Assembly (NCBI GenBank): GCA_943330835.2 | Contig: CALQJH020000062.1 | Span: forward strand, 1 to 9,062 | Reading direction: 5' to 3' | DNA length: 9,062 nt | Origin: Candidatus Kuenenia stuttgartensis | GTDB taxonomy: Bacteria; Bacteroidota; Bacteroidia; Chitinophagales; Chitinophagaceae | Shown here: positions 4,765 to 9,062 of the stretch, piece by piece | Layout: each line of letters starts with the position of its first letter | Numbering within the stretch: position 1 is the first letter of the stretch | Made by a program: the position numbers and the translations under genes | The notes under the pieces: model-generated | Told to the model about the DNA's origin: nothing | What the model saw: only the letters and a program-made list of their open reading frames with translations | The model's database searches: none

Positions 4765-7410
4765 TTAAGCTGTTGGTCCTTCCTCGCCATTTTCGGTCGC
4801 TTCGATATCGTCTGCATCAGCTACATTTGGATTAGTTTCCGGATTAGTTTCAGTATCTGTATTCTCAGTTGAGTTTTCCAGAGTTTGATCAATTTCCAAT
4901 TCTTCCTCCATTTCATCCAATTGAGTAATAGCTGCAATTTCATCACCATCATCTACCTTAATCAATTTTACGCCTTGCGTAGCTCTTCCTTGTTCGCTAA
5001 TTCCGCTTACAGGCATTCTTATGGTAACACCACTTACGCAGGTAATCATCAAATCTTCTTTTTCTGTTACAGCTAGTAATCCAACTAATTTTCCTGTTTT
5101 TTCGGTAACATTAATTGTTTTTACGCCCTTTCCCCCACGATTCGTTATCCTGTAATTTGCTTCGCCTGTTTCTGGGTCATCAAGGAATGTTCGTTTGCCA
5201 TAACCCTTTTCACTTACAACCAATACTGTTTTTGACTTGTCATTTTTATTTACACAAATCATCCCAACTGCTTGATTGTTAGTCTCATCTACTTCTATTC
5301 CGTAAACGCCAATTCCGCCGCGACCTGTGCTTCTTACTGCAGATTCATGGAAACGAATTGCTCTGCCGCTTTTAACAGCTAACATGATTTCACAATTGCC
5401 ATCTGTAAGTTCTGCAGCTAATAATTGATCTCCTTCCAAAATATTGATTGCATTAATACCAGATTGACGTGGTCTACTGAAGTCTTTCAAATCAGTTTTT
5501 TTGATAATGCCATTCTTGGTGCAAAGAACGATATAGTGATTGTTTACATATTCTTCATCATCAAAATTCTTAACATCTATTATCGCTCTTACCTTATCAT
5601 CTTGGGGAATTTGAACCATATTCTGAATAGCTCGTCCTTTACTAGTCTTATCTCCTTCTGGAATTTGATAAACTTTAAGCCAGAAACAACGGCCTTTTTC
5701 AGAGAAGAATAATAAAGTATGGTGCGTGGAAGCTACAAAAAGATGCTCTATGTAATCTTCTTGTCGCGTGCTGCTTCCTCTTGCTCCTCGGCCACCTCTT
5801 CTTTGCTGGCGGTATTCATTCGCTGAAGTCCGTTTGATGTATCCCAAATGAGAGATTGTTACTACCACATCTTCTTCTTCAATCAAATCAAGCATATCTA
5901 TTTCATCATCTGCATAAACGATTTCAGATTTACGCTCATCGCCAAATTTTGCTTTTACTTCTAAAAGTTCGGCCTTGATGATTTCAAATCTTAGTCCTTC
6001 GTTTGCTAAAATTTCTTTTAATCTTTCAATTAAACGCATAATTTCAGCATGTTCTTCACGAATTTTATCAATTTCCATTCCTGTCAAGCGCTGCAAACGC
6101 ATTTCTAATACAGCTTTAGATTGAATCTCACTCATTCCGAATACGCTTTGTAAACCTTCTTGAGCAATATTAGGAGTAGAACTTTCTCTGATTAATTTAA
6201 TTACCGCATCAAGATTGTCCAATGCAATAATATAGCCTTCCAATATATGCGCTCTTTCCTGTGCTTTACGTAAATCGTATTTTGTTCTTTTTATTACAAC
6301 TTCATGTCTGAATTCTACAAACTCTGAAATAAGTTGTTTGACATTCAATTGTCTTGGTCTGCCTTTTACTAAGGCTACATTATTTATTCCGTATGAAGTT
6401 TGAAGCTCTGAATATTTATAAAGCTGGTTGATGACTACCTGGGCTACCACGTCTTTTTTCAATTCAACTACAATACGAGTCCCCTCTTTATTATTACTTT
6501 CATTATTGACATCACTGATGCCTTCAATTACTTTGTCATTAATTAACTCTCCTATCTTTTGTGTTAACGTATCTCTGTTTACTTGATAAGGAATTTGAGT
6601 AATCACAATTTTTTCTCTTCCGCGTGCATCTGCTTCAATGGTGGTTTTACCTCTAAGAACGACACGACCACGTCCTGTAAATAATGCAGTTTTTACACCT
6701 TCGTATCCATAAATAATACCTCCAGTTGGAAAATCTGGTGCTTTAACATGTTTGATCAATTCGTCAAGTGTTATATCATTGTCTTCGATATACGCAATAC
6801 ATCCGTCAATAACTTCATTCAAGTTATGAGGCATCATATTTGTTGCCATACCTACTGCAATCCCACTACTTCCATTTAATAGTAATTGAGGAATGCGTGT
6901 AGGCAATACCGTTGGTTCCTTTAGAGAATCATCAAAATTGAATTGATAGTCTACTGTTTCCTTCTCCAGATCTTCCATCATGGCTTCCGCAAACTTTTCC
7001 ATTCTAACCTCCGTATAACGCATAGCTGCCGGAGGATCTCCATCCTGGCTTCCAAAATTACCCTGACCATCTATCATCTTGTAGCGCATCGACCATTCCT
7101 GAGCCATACGTACCATTGTATCATAAATTGAGGCATCTCCATGTGGGTGATATTTACCCATCACTTCTCCCACAATACGTGCAGATTTTTTATAGGCCTT
7201 GTTACTATAATTACCCAATTCACTCATCCCAAATAATACCCTGCGATGAACCGGTTTTAAACCATCTCTAACATCAGGCAAAGCCCTGCCAACAATAACG
7301 CTCATCGAATAATCGATGTAGGACGTTTTCATTTGCTCTTCAATGTTTACCGGAATTATTTTTCCTCTGTTATTGAGGTTTGATCCCTCGAAATTCTCTA
7401 GATTTTCCAT
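4765..7410 (-). CDS. gyrA: DNA gyrase subunit A
   Basis: The product is 881 residues, normal for GyrA. With GyrB it forms the A2B2 type II topoisomerase that introduces negative supercoils using ATP. The breakage-reunion domain (about 20-525) has the catalytic Arg131-Tyr132 in PAAMRYTEV, the quinolone-region helix HPHGDASIYD (88-97), and NGSSGIAVGMATN (179-191). Residues about 525-830 are the DNA-wrapping C-terminal beta-pinwheel, with the GyrA box QRRGGRG at 536-542. This box separates GyrA from ParC. After residue 831 comes an acidic, low-complexity tail of about 50 residues rich in Glu, Asp, Thr and Asn. The start at 7410 is supported by a -7 element 17 bp upstream. The gene is monocistronic as seen here, with its own terminator and no gyrB in the window. 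The position equivalent to E. coli Ser83 is Ala93, while the Asp87 equivalent (Asp97) is kept. No frameshift or truncation is seen. Confidence 0.98.
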   Translation of the reverse strand: MENLENFEGSNLNNRGKIIPVNIEEQMKTSYIDYSMSVIVGRALPDVRDGLKPVHRRVLFGMSELGNYSNKAYKKSARIVGEVMGKYHPHGDASIYDTMVRMAQEWSMRYKMIDGQGNFGSQDGDPPAAMRYTEVRMEKFAEAMMEDLEKETVDYQFNFDDSLKEPTVLPTRIPQLLLNGSSGIAVGMATNMMPHNLNEVIDGCIAYIEDNDITLDELIKHVKAPDFPTGGIIYGYEGVKTALFTGRGRVVLRGKTTIEADARGREKIVITQIPYQVNRDTLTQKIGELINDKVIEGISDVNNESNNKEGTRIVVELKKDVVAQVVINQLYKYSELQTSYGINNVALVKGRPRQLNVKQLISEFVEFRHEVVIKRTKYDLRKAQERAHILEGYIIALDNLDAVIKLIRESSTPNIAQEGLQSVFGMSEIQSKAVLEMRLQRLTGMEIDKIREEHAEIMRLIERLKEILANEGLRFEIIKAELLEVKAKFGDERKSEIVYADDEIDMLDLIEEEDVVVTISHLGYIKRTSANEYRQQRRGGRGARGSSTRQEDYIEHLFVASTHHTLLFFSEKGRCFWLKVYQIPEGDKTSKGRAIQNMVQIPQDDKVRAIIDVKNFDDEEYVNNHYIVLCTKNGIIKKTDLKDFSRPRQSGINAINILEGDQLLAAELTDGNCEIMLAVKSGRAIRFHESAVRSTGRGGIGVYGIEVDETNNQAVGMICVNKNDKSKTVLVVSEKGYGKRTFLDDPETGEANYRITNRGGKGVKTINVTEKTGKLVGLLAVTEKEDLMITCVSGVTIRMPVSGISEQGRATQGVKLIKVDDGDEIAAITQLDEMEEELEIDQTLENSTENTDTETNPETNPNVADADDIEATENGEEGPTA

Positions 7411-7426
7411 ATGTTTTAATAGTGAG

Positions 7427-7434
7427 CAAATGTA
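7427..7434 (-). promoter_or_regulatory. gyrA: Bacteroidota-type -7 element (TACATTTG) before gyrA
   Basis: The minus strand reads TACATTTG, an exact TAnnTTTG match, 16 bp before the ATG at 7410. This predicts transcription start near 7420 and a leader of about 10 nt. No TTG is seen at -33, as is common in weakly conserved promoters of this phylum. Confidence 0.5.
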
Positions 7435-7553
7435 AGGAATCTAAAGGATTTTTTACTTAAAATAAAGGTTGTTTTTAGATTGTTTTTGCACAAATTTCTG
7501 GACTTTGTGGACAAGTTGTAAAGATTAAAAAAATGAGGCAAATTAAGAGATAA

Positions 7554-7566
7554 ACTTTGGCAAAGT
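7554..7566. promoter_or_regulatory. Palindrome ACTTTGgCAAAGT, possible operator in the divergent region
   Basis: Two 6-bp arms mirror each other around one central G. The left arm overlaps AAACTTTG (7552-7559), a 7-of-8 match to the -7 consensus for the saccharopine dehydrogenase gene. A related imperfect site, ACTTTGTGGACAAGT, lies 52 bp upstream at 7502-7516. The layout fits a regulator of one or both divergent genes, but no regulator is encoded in the window. Confidence 0.3.
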
Positions 7567-7643
7567 CTATCCAAGATGATATCTTGCCAGCAATTAAAAA
7601 AGGAGTTGATTTTTTCGAAAAACTTCCTTTCAAAAATATAAAA

Positions 7644-9062
7644 ATGCAACAAAAAAACATGCTGCTCTTTGGTGCAGGCAAGTCGGCTACAGTACTAATC
7701 GATTATTTAATTAACGAAGCTGAGCGTAATCATTGGAACGTTATTGTAGCAGATGCGAATCTTGCTTTAATAGAGCAAAAGACTAGAAATAGGCCCTTTT
7801 CAGAAGGCATTCAGTTAGATATCAAGGATGAGAATAAAAGACAAGAATTGATATCCAATAGTAGTATTGTGATTTCAATGATGCCCCCTGCCCTGCATAT
7901 TCTTATCGCAAAAGATTGTTTGAAATACGGCAAATCATTGCTTACGGCATCTTATGCAGATGAGGAGATAAAATTATTAGAACAAACAGTTAAAGAAAAA
8001 GGCCTTCTTTTTTTATGTGAAATGGGACTCGATCCAGGAATTGATCATATGAGTGCCATGCAATTATTGAATGAGATTAAAAGTAAAGGCGGAGAAATAA
8101 CCTCATTTAAAAGCCATTGTGGTGGTTTGGTGGCTCCTGAAAATGATAATAATCCATGGCATTATAAAATAAGCTGGAATCCCAGAAATGTAGTTCTTGC
8201 AGGGAAAGCCGGAGCTATTTATAAATCTGGTGGAAATATTATCGAAGAAAAATATGAACAATTGTTTGATGGGAATCGTACTGTTGTTTTGGAGGCTGAA
8301 AATGATGCAACTTTTAGTTATTATCCCAACAGAAACAGTCTCCCCTATATTGAACTTTATGAATTGCCAAAGGCGGATACTTTTATTAGAACAACACTTA
8401 GGTATGCTGATTTTATGAAGGGATGGAATAATATTATAGAACTTCATTTAACCGATGAAACTCCAGCATATCAAACTGATGGGCTATCGCTACAGGATTT
8501 TTATAAACAGCATTTTTCTACATATGGATTTAATAAATGGTTGGATGAAAAATTAGGACAACAGTTTTCCGGAGTAAATGAACGTCTTGAAAACATGACC
8601 AAATTAATTGAATCGGCAAATTCGGCAGAAGACCTGGAGGCATTAAAATCAGATGCCACAAATATGGTATCCAATAAAATGGTTGAAGCTAATCTGATGC
8701 TAAAACAATTATTTTACCTTGGATTAAATGATGCTGAAACATTTATTAATAAAGGGCTTTGTAGTGCAGCTGATGTGCTTCAATTTGCTTTAGAGAAAAA
8801 ACTCGCGCTGCAAGATGGCGATAAAGACATGATTGTGATGCTTCATGAAATTGAATATTTACATCATAATAAAAAGCATCTTGTCAAAAGTTCTTTATTG
8901 GTAAAAGGTGATAATGAATTGCATACAGCAATGGCAAAAACGGTTGGTCTTCCATTAGGAATTGCTGCAAAAATGATGTTGAATGGAACGATTACATTAA
9001 CCGGTATTCACATTCCTATTTGTAAAGAAATATATGATCCTGTATTGGAGGAATTGAAAAAG
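7644..9062 (+). CDS. Saccharopine dehydrogenase, C-terminus cut by the window edge
   Basis: The frame is open from the ATG at 7644 to the last base (473 codons). The enzyme oxidatively cleaves saccharopine to an amino acid plus a second product (glutamate and aminoadipate semialdehyde, or lysine and 2-oxoglutarate, depending on type). The sequence resembles the glutamate-forming type (fungal Lys9 and the C-terminal half of plant and animal AASS). Visible motifs are the Rossmann nucleotide loop LFGAGKSA (8-15), SMMPPALH (78-85), TASYAD (101-106), GLDPGIDH (128-135), SHCGGLVAPE (157-166) and the C-terminal-domain segment TGIHIP (453-458). Family ends follow shortly after this segment, so probably only a few residues are missing. 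A second Met at codon 6 (7659) is an alternative start. The frame also stays open upstream to a TAA at 7551, with a TTG at 7557. That extension would place residues before the normal N-terminal beta strand and is not preferred. No lysine-ketoglutarate reductase domain is fused. The gene is divergent from gyrA. Confidence 0.93.
   Translation, partial: MQQKNMLLFGAGKSATVLIDYLINEAERNHWNVIVADANLALIEQKTRNRPFSEGIQLDIKDENKRQELISNSSIVISMMPPALHILIAKDCLKYGKSLLTASYADEEIKLLEQTVKEKGLLFLCEMGLDPGIDHMSAMQLLNEIKSKGGEITSFKSHCGGLVAPENDNNPWHYKISWNPRNVVLAGKAGAIYKSGGNIIEEKYEQLFDGNRTVVLEAENDATFSYYPNRNSLPYIELYELPKADTFIRTTLRYADFMKGWNNIIELHLTDETPAYQTDGLSLQDFYKQHFSTYGFNKWLDEKLGQQFSGVNERLENMTKLIESANSAEDLEALKSDATNMVSNKMVEANLMLKQLFYLGLNDAETFINKGLCSAADVLQFALEKKLALQDGDKDMIVMLHEIEYLHHNKKHLVKSSLLVKGDNELHTAMAKTVGLPLGIAAKMMLNGTITLTGIHIPICKEIYDPVLEELKK

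Noticed and set aside
7506..7514. DnaA-box-like TTGTCCACA on the minus strand upstream of gyrA
   Set aside because: It is a single 8-of-9 match to TTATCCACA with no cluster of boxes and no dnaA, dnaN or AT-rich unwinding region, so it is not evidence for an origin.
7576..7641. 21-codon frame ending 3 bp before saccharopine dehydrogenase (possible leader peptide)
   Set aside because: It has no run of a regulatory amino acid and no attenuator hairpin beside it. A frame this short is expected by chance.
7557..7643. In-frame N-terminal extension of saccharopine dehydrogenase from TTG 7557
   Set aside because: The family normally begins a few residues before the GAGKSA loop, and the ATG at 7644 gives exactly that. 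The extension also overlaps the candidate promoter palindrome.
7416..7681. Two overlapping minus-strand open frames (7416-7652 and 7475-7681)
   Set aside because: They cover the divergent promoter region and the start of saccharopine dehydrogenase, are Phe/Cys-rich in low-complexity DNA, and resemble no known protein.
8103..8447. 114-codon minus-strand frame and a 73-codon plus-strand frame (8197-8418) inside saccharopine dehydrogenase
   Set aside because: Both are out of frame with a clearly conserved coding sequence and show no family features.

Overview
The window looks like chromosomal DNA from a member of the Bacteroidota, probably near the Chitinophagaceae or Sphingobacteriia. This is an inference from five observations: AT-rich sequence, genes with no clear Shine-Dalgarno sites, -7 elements of the Bacteroidota type (TAnnTTTG) in front of two genes, a surface-protein repeat type common in that phylum, and closest family resemblance of the genes to Bacteroidota homologues. 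No mobile element, CRISPR array, tRNA or rRNA was found.

Left part (1-2461, + strand): three tightly packed genes that read as one operon entering from the left edge. The first is the 3' part of a large exported protein, with 108-residue Ig-like tandem repeats followed by a C-terminal YHYH domain. The second is a YwqK/MORN-type repeat protein that is probably exported. The third is an SCO-family lipoprotein with the copper/thiol motif CxxxCP. The third gene starts 23 bp inside the second. Two of the three carry residues suited to metal binding, so the set may be an extracytoplasmic metal (copper) or redox module. That function is inferred, not shown.

Middle part: a DbpA-like DEAD-box RNA helicase (2490-3821, - strand) converges on the SCO gene with only 28 bp between stop codons. 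Behind it lies a 943-bp stretch (3822-4764) with no convincing gene. It holds several perfect palindromes, a short tandem repeat, two weak small open frames, and the strong intrinsic terminator of gyrA.

Right part: gyrA (4765-7410, - strand) is complete and encodes DNA gyrase subunit A with alanine at the position equivalent to E. coli Ser83. A 233-bp divergent intergenic region follows, holding the gyrA -7 element and a palindrome that could be an operator. The last gene is saccharopine dehydrogenase (7644 to the right edge, + strand), complete except for its extreme C-terminus.

The helicase, gyrase and saccharopine dehydrogenase are housekeeping or metabolic genes with no evident functional link. 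The region that most deserves attention is the YHYH-MORN-SCO set. Within it, the YHYH domain itself appears to be an internal duplication.
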